Shown here: positions 24,203 through 35,235 of the stretch, one piece after another
Position numbering within the stretch: the first letter of the stretch is position 1
How the letters are laid out: each line of letters starts with the position of its first letter
Source of the DNA: Panorpa germanica
Taxonomy: Eukaryota; Arthropoda; Insecta; Mecoptera; Panorpidae
DNA: 64,000 nucleotides
NCBI GenBank assembly: GCA_963678705.1
Contig: OY783215.1
Location: 12,257,740 to 12,321,739, forward strand
Reading direction: 5' to 3'
Position numbers and translations under genes: made by a program
Notes under the pieces: generated by a model
Database searches by the model: none
Seen by the model: only the letters and a program-made list of their open reading frames with translations
Told to the model about the DNA's origin: nothing

Positions 24203-25068
24203 ATTACACGACCTGTAATAATTAAATATATTTTCAAATCAAGTAAATATTTTAAGATATTTTCATCACATTATTCTAAGTCATATATTATTTTAGAACT
24301 GTGCAAAACTGGTTTAAAATACGACAAGATTTCTAAGCAGGAGGTACGAAAAGTTAAAGAGTTAAAATTATATAGCATATAGTATGTGTATTTGATTTTA
24401 AAAATAGAATCTATAATTTATTTTTTTAACTAACTCATAAGAAGATAGTAATGAAATTGCAATTTTCGAGTCTGAATGGAATGAATGTGAGAGAATAAAT
24501 TCAATCACACTATAGGTGTTAAAATTATTTTATAATTGGTTATTTTCTTTAGCATTAAATTCTGACAAATTTTACCAAAAATTGATGTTTTTTTTTTTTA
24601 ATATTTGTTTGAGTGTATCGTCTTTGACAAGTCATTAAAATAAAATAAAATATATTTGTTATAATTATTATAATTTTTATTACAATTTATAATTTACATA
24701 AATGATAAAGTTGTCACCACAAATTTTGACAGAAAGTGAGACAAAAGTAAGAAATAACCAAAGATAATGTAGCCAGCAACTTCAAAATTGAATTTAGCAA
24801 GACAGTCACCAATTAGTTATTTAATGTAATATTCACATTTTACGTTTAGCGGACTTATATGAGATCAAATATTTTTAACGAATATCGTTCCCCATCGTTC
24901 AATTTAATGTCTACCTGGCCATCACCATTCAAGTAAGTTATAGCAAGTAATTTTATAGTTCCCAAGCAATTTACACCGTAATTTATACTTAGCATAAAGA
25001 CTATTTTGTTTCATTAATATACTACACCATGCAACACTGTAATCCTAAATTTGTTGTAATAAATTTTA
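24203..25068. other. AT-rich intronic or intergenic DNA
   Basis: No supported exon. The short ORF at 24185-24382 begins in SINE sequence and is AT-driven. Confidence 0.45.
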
Positions 25069-25096
25069 TCCTATATTATAATGTTCCAACTGTATA

Positions 25097-25152
25097 TTTA
25101 TATGTTTATATGTTTATATGTTTATATGTTTATATGTTTATATGTTTATATG
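25097..25152 (+). repeat. Perfect (TTTATATG)7 array in Helitron C
   Basis: Seven identical 8-bp units in a row. Related but mixed octamer arrays occupy the same position near the 5' ends of the other Helitron copies (about 7586-7645 and 25938-25985), so array length varies within one family. Confidence 0.85.
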
Positions 25153-25334
25153 TTTGTTGCTGAAATTCGTATGGTAGAATGGAAACGGCTCCGTCAATGT
25201 TCTTGAAAGTTTGCTATTTCGTAGAGAAAAAAATTCTAAGACTTTTGGCGTCCCCGGATTTTTCCCTGAATTTCCTGGAAACCCGTAATTTTGGAAAAAC
25301 TGGAAAATTCGAAAAAATACTTTTGCAAATATCT

Positions 25335-25820
25335 GACGAACTAGAAAAGATAGAAAACTGAAATTTGGTGTGTGTATTGAGATCATAATTGTGCACATTT
25401 TCGAATAGTTGGAAATTTGAAATTTGAGTTCAGTAGCGGCGCGAATTTTTGAGGGCAATGTTAGAATAGAGTTAGGACGTTCAAATTTAATATGTAGGCT
25501 CGCTGTAGACAGTAATTAATGAAAAAAAATAAACAGCCCCAAATTTCCAGTGGCGGCGGGAGTTGAGACAGTAAAAGACAAAAATATTGAAAATGTAGTA
25601 TTATAACTTAGGGTATGTATTAAGACACTAATTGCGCATGTTTGCCAATAATTGGATTACCAAAATTTTAATTCAGTAGCGGCGTGATTTTTTGGGGGCA
25701 ATGTCGCAACAGAGCTAGAGCGTTGATATTTGGAACGTGGGCCCTATATAGAGTGTCATTAAAGACACACTATAGAAAATTGCAACTTTCCAGAGGCGGC
25801 GGGCGCTGGGGGCCAAAGAC
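25335..25820 (+). repeat. 243-bp tandem duplication inside Helitron C
   Basis: CAGTAGCGGCG occurs at 25431 and 25674, and TGTGTATTGAG/TATGTATTAAG at 25371 and 25614. Both pairs are exactly 243 bases apart. CCAGTGGCGGCGG/CCAGAGGCGGCGG follow in each unit. The units are diverged, so the duplication is old. Confidence 0.65.
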
Positions 25821-25863
25821 CAGAAATATGAAATATATAGATAGGGCTATAGTTTAAAAAATA

Positions 25864-25906
25864 TCCTATAATATAATGTTCCAACTGTTTGAATCTATTC
25901 TTATCA
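25864..25906 (+). mobile_element. 43-bp Helitron 5'-end fragment
   Basis: TCCTATAATATAATGTTCC opens a Helitron 5' end that is cut off after 43 bases by the next start at 25907. It looks like an aborted or partially deleted unit in a head-to-tail stack. Confidence 0.55.
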
Positions 25907-26798
25907 TCTTATATTATAATGTCCGAGGTGTATGTTTGTTTTCTTATATTCTTATATGTTTATATGTTTATATTCTTATATGTTTACGCGATTCGTATGG
26001 TAGCTCGAAAACGGCTCCGTCAATGTTTCTGAAAACTTCCTATTTCGTAGAGATAAAAATTCTAAGACTTTTGGCGTCCCCGAATTTTTCCCTGAATTTC
26101 CTGGAAACCCGTAATTTTGGAAAAACTGGAAATAAAGTGAGCCCTTTTTTGCTGTATTACTTTCAAGTCGTAAAAGATAGAAAGTTGAAATTTTGCATGT
26201 GTATTAAGCTATTTAATGCTGACATTTCTCAAAAAATTAGAATTTCAAAAATAGAAAAAGGGGGGGTTGAAGAAATTCAGGGGCCCGGTAGGGAACTTTG
26301 GAGAAAGTTCATATTCTGGATTGTAGAATAATTAAGTATATTATTAATAAAAAAAAATTCAAAATTTCAAAATTTTATTTGGGGGCACGGGGGCAGTGTT
26401 TTCCGAGAGTAAAAATTGTGCTAGAAAGTTGAAATTTTGTATATAGGCTAACTTTGGTAACTTATTTACGAATCGAAAAAAAAAATCCCAAATTTTGAAA
26501 AAAAGTTGGTCAAATAAGGCATAAATTGAAAATATTTTTTATTTTGATAAAAAAATAATATTTTTTTAGTCAATTTATATGTGTGTATATGTGCGCGAGT
26601 TTATTTATTATTTCAATTTAAAAATAGAACAGTTAAATATGAAATTTAATTACGAATTATTTTATTGGATTTAAATGATACACGCCAAAAAGTCTTCGCT
26701 TTGCGACGGGGGTAAACGTTGCTGGAATTTAAATTTTTACATGAAGTTCAAGCCACACATAAAAGACAGACGTCGCTTGCGACGGGGGTAAAAGCTAG
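25907..26798 (+). mobile_element. Non-autonomous Helitron copy D with two terminators
   Basis: Begins TCTTATATTATAATGTCCG and carries the octamer array, the AACGGCTCC block and TAGAAAGTTGAAATTTTG at 26178 and 26422. The body is nearly identical to unit A (7680-8370). Two 3'-end-like modules follow. The first (about 26692-26717) is degraded and lacks CTAG. The second ends with the hairpin CGTCG-CTTG-CGACG, then GGGGGTAAAAGCTAG at 26798, followed by T. The 151-codon ORF at 25876-26331 crosses the 25864/25907 junction into this repeat and is not a gene. Confidence 0.75.
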
Positions 26799-27184
26799 TT
26801 AATGTATATAAAACTCAATATGTAACATATCTCGTTATTTACGTATTAATTTTATAGAAAGGTTTTATGAACCTGAAAATATAATAAGAACTTTATGTCG
26901 TAGAAAGCAATCAAAGTGAACCTAGTTAAGATTTAAGTCGGTTGGACAGCGAACGATAAGAATCACGTTTATGGTATTAGAGATATTGTCACCGGAATTA
27001 TTTTTATGGTAGTTTTTTTTATTGTGAGTACAAATGATCAGGTAATTTCTAATCTTGAAAGACATTTTATAAATAAGAACAAATTTATAGATTGTATTAC
27101 TTTTTAAAATGGTTTTTCATTATTTAACGTCGGCGTATTTTTGATGCGCTAATAAGTGAGCACAATCAATTTAATTTTAATAAA

Positions 27185-27266
27185 ACCCTAACACAAAAAA
27201 ATGTAGTGCTGAACCTAAGATCGAACCCAAAAACGCAATGGTCTGGCGCCAGGCATAAATGCATAG
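27185..27266 (-). repeat. SINE remnant, family 1, minus strand
   Basis: On the minus strand, GCCTGGCGCCAGACCATTG is followed by the B-box-like GGGTTCGATCTTAGG and then TTCAGCACTACATTTTTT. The last block matches CCAGCACTATATTTTCTG of the other copies. Confidence 0.45.
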
Positions 27267-29429
27267 GTGTACACAAGTATTTTTTAAAATCCAAATATGT
27301 TTGCGACAATTTGAAAAGTATACATTGAACAATATGAATTCTTGTGATTTACTCTCTTTACAGATAATGAAATCTATTTTAAGATTATTATTGTTATGTA
27401 TAATTAATTTATAATTTATTAATATTACTTATTATAATTAAATGTGTTTAAATATAGAATTACATTAATTATCGGTTTTTGTGTGGGATAAATATATATA
27501 AAGAATATAATAATCTGGTATTATGGACATTATAATTAGGGTTACTAGATTACTTTTCTATTATTTTATTTGGTATCAGGCTGGGCTGTTAGTTAATGAT
27601 TTTGTTTTAACACGTGACAATTTTAAATTGTAACAAACATTACTATTTCTGAAATGACGGTGAAAAACCTAACAATTAAAGTTCCCGTTTTAATTGTATT
27701 AATGAATTATACTAGGTTTTCCCAAATAGAACAATACAAGGTTTGGCAGATAAGGTTATCGTGAGGCAGTCGCGTTACATACTATATCAGCACCATATCC
27801 TATCAGAATCCTTACAACATTTTTTGTAAAATTCTCACTCACAAGAACTCGAGGTTACAGTCAAAAATCGTCTCCGAGTCCGAGGAAAAATATCATGGAA
27901 ACTAAAAAATAATTAATTAGCAAGTAAGAAAATAAATTGTGGAACTTCTGTCTCATAACATAATTCTAAGAATAAATAAGCTTTATTTACTCTGTTATTT
28001 AATTAGTTATACTAATATACTTCTTTTATCATGGATTTGTTACTGTAAATCCATCTACCATCAATGTAATCAGAAGATCCTACATGGTACCAATTGGAGA
28101 ACATTACCTTTTACTCTGGTATCGATATACGATCATTGCATATCATTAATTATCGATAGTAGATCCAACATGGAGCGTCCGTCAAAGGAAGCTGTATCTG
28201 AGTACAATTCCCATTATTTTATATGCACTTATGTTAACATATACATGCGAATAAAATACAATACAGTTAACTCTTCTTATTCGGGAAATTTTGTTTCCAT
28301 TTTCTATAAATACAGTCCTAACATTTCGACTTCATCTTTTTGTAGTTTTAATTCAACTTTTGTAAAAATTGTATTTACTGATACTGCCAGCTGTTGATGG
28401 GGTCAAAGAACGTCGGTTAGGACTTAGCAACGCAACTAGGTTGATGTTAAATAAATAAATCAAGTGGCCATTACTGTATACTTAGTGTAATGTTGTAGAA
28501 ATGCAAGTATACGTGTTTAGTCTTTTTATTCTTGTATGGTAATATGCAGATCACCTATTAGTGAACTCGCGAACATAGGTACCCGTCGTCCTATCCGGTG
28601 TATACTACTCAACGGACCAGACATCCTGAGCATCTGAATTGTCGACTAGCACGACGACATCGAAGCCTATTCTCGATTTTATGTCACTACTAGTTAATCA
28701 TAAAAAAGCAAAACACATGTGAAGTACAATTACAATACGAAGAAAAGTCATAAATGTGCAGAATATGCACAAAGAGAAACAAAAAGATGTTACCAGTGTA
28801 ATATAATAAAATTTGTAATAAAGGAAAATGTCGTTTAGAAGAAGGTGAAAGGTCAACCTTTTTAAACCGTAGCAGATAATAAGTATTGTTATTTTAGTGC
28901 ATACTAAAACATGATGCAATTGTGTGCGTATTATTTTATGTCGATGCAGTTTTTTTATGGGTTTTATTGATACCATTAATGTCAGATATAAAACTGATTT
29001 TTTTACATTATAAATTGTCACACTCTCATGCAAATTCTTGTCTGTAGTTAATAAATCAATATTTATTGTATCTCGAACGATCAGTTTCAAAAATTAGTTG
29101 ACATTTTATATAAAATGAGATTTTTATTTTAAATAAGCAGTTTGAATTTATACCTTCCATAAAAAAACAGAAATATTAGCCGGAGAAATTCGTCGTTATA
29201 AAAAGACCAACAGTACATTCTGAGTAGACAGCAGTTTTTGAGTTTCACCATCTAAGAAGATCAAACCTAGGGTTTCAACTTGAATTTTCAGAATGAGAGG
29301 CGCTTTTATTGGGCCTTGAATCATCTTGAAAATAAGAGTGCAATCAATTGTTGTTTTTCTTCAAAACTGTAAGACATACCAAAATTTTGTATAGAAGTTT
29401 TTTGTAAATATTGTAAGCTAACTCTTGAC

Positions 29430-29610
29430 TTTACCTATTGGGTTTGGTTATATATTTACGTAATCCTAAACTTATTAACCAGAAGTAGTTCACATATATG
29501 AGGTTACGACTCCACAAAGACTACAAGATGCCACCCTATTGTTACGTCACCGCTGCTAACATAGTAACAGATTATCAGTGATACTCAGCATTGGAAATAG
29601 GCCATCGTGA
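29430..29610 (+). repeat. SINE remnant, family 1 (body and tail)
   Basis: GGGTTTGGTTATAT, then ATATATGAGGTTACGACTCC and ATCAGTGATACTCAGCATTGG, in the family 1 order. The tRNA-like head is missing or unrecognisable. Confidence 0.4.
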
Positions 29611-30552
29611 AATAAATTTAATTAAACTGATCTGCACTGATGGTAGATCCAGATATTCTTATTTGATTGTAATTACCATACAACTACTGTAACATGTAAC
29701 AACTTCTACTAAAGTCATTTTGTTTTTACAGAATCATATTAGCTGGGTACAGACTCAGACATACTTCTGTGCTGATACGATGGTCTTAACTTTAAGTCGC
29801 TAGATTATACGCGATATCCGAGAGTCGTGTATTCAATACTGATATTACACTATGTAAATCCAGACTGTATAATTCCATTCCAGTTCCACATCGACTTCCG
29901 TGGAGTTCTGATTCCCGTTGCAAGCGCAAGGCGCCACTAGCAACTTTGTAACTCATCCTTTTTTCCATTTTAGACTTCTGTTTTATTTCTTTATTTAGTA
30001 CTTGTTAGTTGGTCTATATCGTTTATTAGAGTTCCATTAAAAAATGTAATCTTCTTAATGTAAGACACATGGGCGCCGACGGAATTACTTTCAGGGAGGT
30101 GCATTCTCAGTGTTCATAGGGAAAGGGTATAGGAGGACACTGAATTCATTGATAAGGTGTTGGACAAATTTGGACAACCACGTAGACGTTTTTATTTAAC
30201 AGTGGCACTTCAATAATTAAAATTTTATTTCTGAATATTTTTTCGTGCACTTTCTTTCACGGCAGAGTGCTTCATTGCGCCCTCTTCCCGGCGCACTTGG
30301 TAAGTTAGTTCTTCATTTAAACAAATCTGCGAATTTGTTGTTGTTGAAATTTAGAAACTGGAAGTATAATTCGCATCAGAAAATTGTAAATAATAATGTT
30401 TTGACATTTGCTATGAAAATGTATGCTCCCATTTATTATAATTTTCAAATTATGAAGTAATACGTTAGTAATAGAAAGTAGAAGACAATAGTAATTTAGT
30501 ACTATGGTCAGTCCATAATATATATATGTGGTTTATAAATTAAAACAACGAA

Positions 30553-30669
30553 ATGTTGCATATGAAAATATTTCCTTTAGAGGAAATTTTTTGTTATTTA
30601 GAACCAGAGCAAAAACTTAATACAGCCGCACTCGTTCATCCTTCTTTAAATTTCTCCATCAAGTTCTAA
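30553..30669 (+). pseudogene. F-box-like fragment (38 codons)
   Basis: The ORF begins MLHMKIFPLEEIFCYLEP and continues EQKLNTAALVHPSLNFS before a stop. The pattern PLEEIFxYLEPxxKLNTAALV closely follows the F-box helix core (P-x-E-I-L-x-x-I-F-x-Y-L-x-x-x-D-L-x-x-x-x-x-V), which docks Skp1 in SCF ubiquitin ligases. The Trp expected after the Val/Cys region is absent. Sequence just downstream (30685-30760) reads NNRELYDSVLYLKLEHF in one frame, vaguely LRR-like. This could be a decayed F-box/LRR gene copy or an exon. The ORF is short and the match is by eye. Confidence 0.4.
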
Positions 30670-32725
30670 ATGTTAAATAAATTTCTATATATTTCGCTAA
30701 TAATCGAGAACTTTATGACAGTGTGCTATACTTAAAACTTGAACATTTCACCAACTGATGATGCCGACTTTTCTCCCTCTACCACATAGATCCAAGGCTG
30801 CTAATTTTTGGGAAATGTCAAATTATATTTTAAAAATTGCTAATTAGGAACACGAGGAGAATTGCAGCTCGCGTAGTTGTACCGCAGAACCATTCCAATA
30901 GATAAGTAAATTGTAGAATAAACTACTTCAATATTCTATATGCGTCCTATTACAGTGACAGACTAGGTAAGGTATTATTTGTTCGAATACTCTATCATGA
31001 CGGACTCCCTTCCCTCACTGGGGGCCCGCTTCTTCAAATGCCTTATTTATCAAAGAACAAACTGGCAAACCGGCCAGTTCGCCACTGTCTTTATATGTTT
31101 CATAATCTCATTATACATTTACGTCAATAATAATTAGTCATGACATAAATTTAACAGAAGATTATGGCATAATTGTTAAATTAATACCAAATACATGTCA
31201 AACAATACATACTCGTGTAACTCTTTATTTTTCTTATTAACTCAAGTTAAAATAACAAGCATTTAAGTGTCCCCCCGCCTCCACTGTCCTGATGTGTCAA
31301 GAAACAACTTCAGACACATAAAAGAATCGCAAGATTGGAGAATCGTGCGTAAAACACAGTGTACTACTTTACCAACAGAGCAGGCAGCAATAATATAGCA
31401 ACAGGGATATAGCACTAAAAGGAACATGGGATTATATAACATACACTGGCAGTACACACCTACAACAAGTGCTGAAATAGGAAATCGCCTGGACTAGTTC
31501 GTGAATGAAGAAGTTAGGTTAGGTTCATAATGTTGAGAATAATGGTGTTGAATAACATAAGCAACTTTGACTTCTGGGTAATCTGCGTTCTTGTGGTTAA
31601 GCTTGAGTTACTATAACTATAAGCAAATGTAGAACTGGTCTGCGAATCGAACACGAAGACATAGCAGTTTAGCGTCACTACCATCGTTTTCTAAATGTAA
31701 TTTCATCTTTCTAGATTCTAGACCATGTAGTTGAAATTATGTACTTTTCCTTCGTTTATTTGTCCTAGCTACCTACGTAGCTGCATATCTTGATTATGGT
31801 TCAAATCAAAATGAGCCTAATCTAGAAAAGAAATTTCTTAATCCTTCACGTCATCGCTGTCTAATTTCCCACGCTTCTTTAAACCGTTTAACGTCTTATC
31901 GTTAACTAGCTTAAATATTTTAACCTGTCCATACATTATAAATAAAAGCACAATGATAATTTTTTCAATAAATCTTATTAATAAGATATCATTTTAAAAT
32001 AACATACACTAACCACTACTACATTTTATTACATATCATTTTTTCTTGTAGTTATATCTGTTAGATATTCTTCTTGTCTTTTACTTAAAAACCGGTCACA
32101 TCGCAACAAGGGGTCGATTGTAATGGAACCTCCAGCTCCATCCATAGCTTAAAGGCGACATTGGCCTTCCAGCTTCCAGTTTTCTCTTCTCTGTGGACGG
32201 TGGACGCAGAACATTGAACGCGGCATGATGGAACCCTGTCTTGACTTCTTCTTGTCCAGTTGTCCAGTCTTTAGTTGTCTTGTCTTGTGCATGTCTGGAA
32301 TTATCTATGAGATGATGTACTAGGTCTCTGCACGTCCATAGTTGATTGAATTGAAGAGGGAAAGAGATGAGAGGGGGTATCAACCTGCGATCTAACCAGG
32401 GATGGATGACCACACTTTAATCATATCCTAATGTAACAAATTTTGTTTTTATAATTTGTTTTGTTACGTAATTATATATTATTTAATTAATTACCTTCAA
32501 AGCCATACATTGCAATTGTGTAAAACATTTAAAGACAACGTTTTTTTAAACTAAATTTAACTGCCTCGATTTGTTATTCAAAAATTATGATCCATTTCAT
32601 TCAATTTTCGCTTTAGAATAATTTAATCCGTATACCAAAAAAAATGTATCTTATTTTTAATTCATTTTGTTTACACCAGGCTTTTTTATTTACTTTATGA
32701 CAATATTCTGTTATGACAGAATTAT
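30670..32725. other. Non-coding DNA with scattered G+C-richer patches
   Basis: A CAGTGGCGAACTGGCC end-like sequence (minus strand, about 31070-31087) resembles a hAT terminus without a found partner. The block at 32090-32420 is richer in G+C and holds a 105-codon minus-strand ORF of unknown kind. Neither is supported as a gene. Confidence 0.35.
31632..31687 (-). repeat. SINE remnant, family 1, minus strand (head only)
   Basis: On the minus strand, GATGGTAGTGACGCTAAAC is followed by the B-box-like GTGTTCGATTCGC, with tRNA-like spacing. Confidence 0.35.
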
Positions 32726-32835
32726 GTTAAACTTTATCCGCTTTGCAAATAAACCTGTTACAAAATTTATACCAGGGCTTTATACCTGGTATAAATTTTA
32801 TAACAGGTTTATTTGTAGAGCGGTAAGAGTTTACG
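32726..32835. repeat. 110-bp imperfect palindrome / hairpin
   Basis: The left arm 32726-32776 and right arm 32785-32835 pair over about 51 positions with only a handful of mismatches, around an 8-base loop (GCTTTATA). The 33 or so bases nearest the loop are almost perfect (ACCAGG...CCTGGT). It is either a very short fold-back MITE or a region able to form a long hairpin RNA. It has no counterpart elsewhere in the window. Confidence 0.7.
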
Positions 32836-35142
32836 TTTTGCATATGTGTCCGACATCACTGCCTAATAAGTTTATGATATTCATGAGCTCTCAATTCATC
32901 AATTTAACTTAATAAACAACTAAACCTAGAAAATATAGCTTTAAATAAAAAAGAAAATAGAGCAACTTAGCCGTCATTTGGATAGCCGATATCAGTTTTT
33001 CTCACAGTAAATCCGCATCTGATACGACAAATTCAATTCGTCTGATGCGATTATCTTAAGATAACATCCATGCTTAGTGTTTACCGGATATGGTCCTTTA
33101 ATGCCCAATACCAGTTCATCACTGGCATAAACCGCATATTTATGTTTCTGTGTACTCAAATGAACCTATTGAACACTGAACATTATGCCATTTTATGTAC
33201 ACTACACACATATTGTGCAACTAGGCCTGGTTTATAATTTAAAAAGTGTATCAGTCAGTAATCCGATATATCCGTGGCAGCTTCACGTATCAGATTCATG
33301 AACACACATAATTATAATTATGATCGTCTAATTAGAACGTTGTTTTATATTTATGTACAGTATAAATATATTTACGTTACAACATATTTAACGATTTTAT
33401 TAAAACATTACTTTCATTTAGTTTTAGTTGGAACTCTCTAATTAATATACCGTACTAATTATGATACTAATTTGCAAAAATATATTTTTTGTATTAATTT
33501 TGTTTTACGTAATTAGAATTGTAACATCATCCGGTTGCAAATTATGACAACTAATTAAAAATTTAAATAAAATCTCTATTATGTTTTTTTTTCTAATTAT
33601 TTCAAAATAGGTTCGTATTATTTTAGTTGTAAAAACAGAAATAGTAGACGATTTTTATCACAATTCTTACATATTTATTTTTATTTATCAGTTATGTTAC
33701 TTTTGGATATACGGCTGATATAATAACGTGCTCTTATTTTAAAAAATCATTAACGTTATAAAATAAAAATTTATTAGGTTTTTACTTATGTTGTGTATCC
33801 AATTAGATATTCTCTTTTGTCATATTGTGAAACCTACAATTAGTTAAAATTTTATGTAATTTACTTTTGAATTTTTCTTTTTCATAACCGCTGTTGCTTA
33901 AATATAACTAACAATAATATAGTCTGACTGTGTTGACAACGTTAACTTTATCATTAAAAAACGATACTTCGTTAATGAAAAGAAAATATTAACCTAAGAA
34001 GCTAATACACATTATATAGAACTAAATGCAAATGGTTTTGATAAAAAATAAAAAATGAAATGAGAAAAAAAAATGTATAATTGGATGTGATTAAAACTTT
34101 CCCTATAAATTTTTGTTAAGTAATTTAATATAATTAGTGAATTATTTGAATGTTTAGATAATACAAAAAAGAATTATAAATTTCATCTCAAAATATATAT
34201 TAAAAATCATTTCATTCTAATCATAAAATCCGGTCTTATCATTTAGTATTGCAATCCCCACGTGTACCTGAGACTCATTAAACTAGCCCGTCATCTGTAA
34301 CGAACAAGCAAATAACATTCTTGTTCAATCTTATTGATATTTTCGATGATTATCACATTGGCATATTGTGACGGACGTTTTCAGATTTTTAGGTTAGGTA
34401 CAGGTACATTAAAATACAGTAAACCGATTCAATTGTTAAAATCATTTAGAAAAACATTTGATCAATAAATCACAACTGAATACCGCTTGTCAAGAGCAAA
34501 TATGTTTGTGATATTTAATTGACAGGTGTAGCGTAACGCGTATAGCCAATTCATTTTATAACTATGGATTTTTTGTCCAAATATTTTTATCCAATTATTT
34601 TTGATAGACACATGACTAACGTTTCAATTTGGTTGTCTGTACATATTAGAAAAACTGTAAATACTAATTCTTAAAATGTATGTTTTCACTATTTGATGAA
34701 TTCACTAGCGAAAGAGTCGATCAGACAATACAATTTAGTAATATTTCAAAATTTAATTGTTCAATTAACAATTACTGACAAAGATTATAGACATTTCTGT
34801 AAAACGAATTCGCTGGCTCTCGAAATGGACATCACACTGAATAGAAAAGACCCAGTAAAAAAATTGGACTGCATTCGAAATCTTTCTTATTAAAATCTAT
34901 GAATTTTTATCATGAAAGAGTGTGCTCACAGTCGTTCATAGGAAATGTCTCTGTTATGAGCTATTAATGACGAAAACTTGCATGGAAACTGAAGTGAACA
35001 AATTTCAGAAACTTCACACAGAGAACTATTTCACCAAATTGTTTACTGAGGACTGTGCGACAAATTTACACTAGATATAATATTGTAATATATGGACTGT
35101 GCAATATCGATATTATACTGTTCTTGTACCACTGCTCCATCT
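32836..35142. other. AT-rich non-coding DNA
   Basis: No supported gene. Holds the first copy of a 49-bp direct repeat (34636-34684). Confidence 0.45.
34636..34684 (+). repeat. 49-bp direct repeat, copy 1
   Basis: Begins TCTGTACATATTAGAAAAAC and ends TTCTTAAAATGTAT. Copy 2 at 36935-36983 differs at about one position. Flanks are unrelated on both sides. Confidence 0.65.
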
Positions 35143-35235
35143 TTCAATAACCTAGACAACGAGTTTATATCTTTATATGTGTGTGTACATAATGGAAGAT
35201 CTGGGTTCGAATCCAGTTTCTGATAGATATTTAAT
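35143..35235 (+). repeat. tRNA-derived SINE copy, family 2
   Basis: GTACATAATGGAAGATCTGG precedes a good B box, GGGTTCGAATCC, and then AGTTTCTGATAGATATT. The same order (GGAAGATCTGGGGTCGAATTC, then CTTCTGAACGATATT) occurs at 38165. The A box is diverged. No cloverleaf with a clean acceptor stem is formed, so it is not a tRNA gene. Confidence 0.5.

Larger units (their letters stand above)
25069..25863 (+). mobile_element. Helitron copy C, 3' end not recognised
   Basis: Begins TCCTATATTATAATGTTCC after an A, as at 7558. It has seven perfect TTTATATG units (25097-25152) and then the shared AACGGCTCC and TTTCGTAGAG blocks. From about 25310 the body diverges into a tandemly duplicated segment containing CAGTAGCGGCG. 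No hairpin plus CTAG terminator is seen before the next Helitron start at 25864. It may be a different subfamily whose 3' end was lost when the next copy joined. Confidence 0.6.
26799..30552. other. AT-rich non-coding DNA
   Basis: Apart from SINE remnants at 27185 and 29430, no feature is supported. The 152-codon (27939-28397) and 130-codon (28698-29090) ORFs have AT-driven composition and no visible motif. A G+C-richer stretch at 30065-30300 resembles transposon-end sequence (GGGCGCCGACGG), but no partner end could be fixed. Confidence 0.4.

Noticed and set aside
25876-26331. 151-codon ORF on the + strand
   Set aside because: It lies within the Helitron copies and its frame is also found, broken or shortened, in the copies at 7656 and 8337. 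It is repeat sequence, not a gene.
27939-28397. 152-codon ORF on the + strand
   Set aside because: Rich in Ile, Tyr, Ser and Asn as expected from AT-rich DNA, with no domain, no signal and no convincing splice sites.
28698-29090. 130-codon minus-strand ORF with hydrophobic C-terminus
   Set aside because: Hydrophobicity comes from T-rich codons (Phe, Leu, Ile). No conserved motif or gene context.
30195-31087. hAT element bounded by CAGTGGCAC and the inverted CAGTGGCGAAC
   Set aside because: The right end looks like a hAT terminus, but the left match is short and the 8-bp flanks agree at only about half the positions.
31514-31530. Insect telomeric TTAGG repeat
   Set aside because: Only about two and a half units are present, so it is chance.
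35195-35225. tRNA gene from the GGGTTCGAATCC B box
   Set aside because: No A box or acceptor stem at proper spacing, and the surrounding sequence is shared with another copy at 38165.
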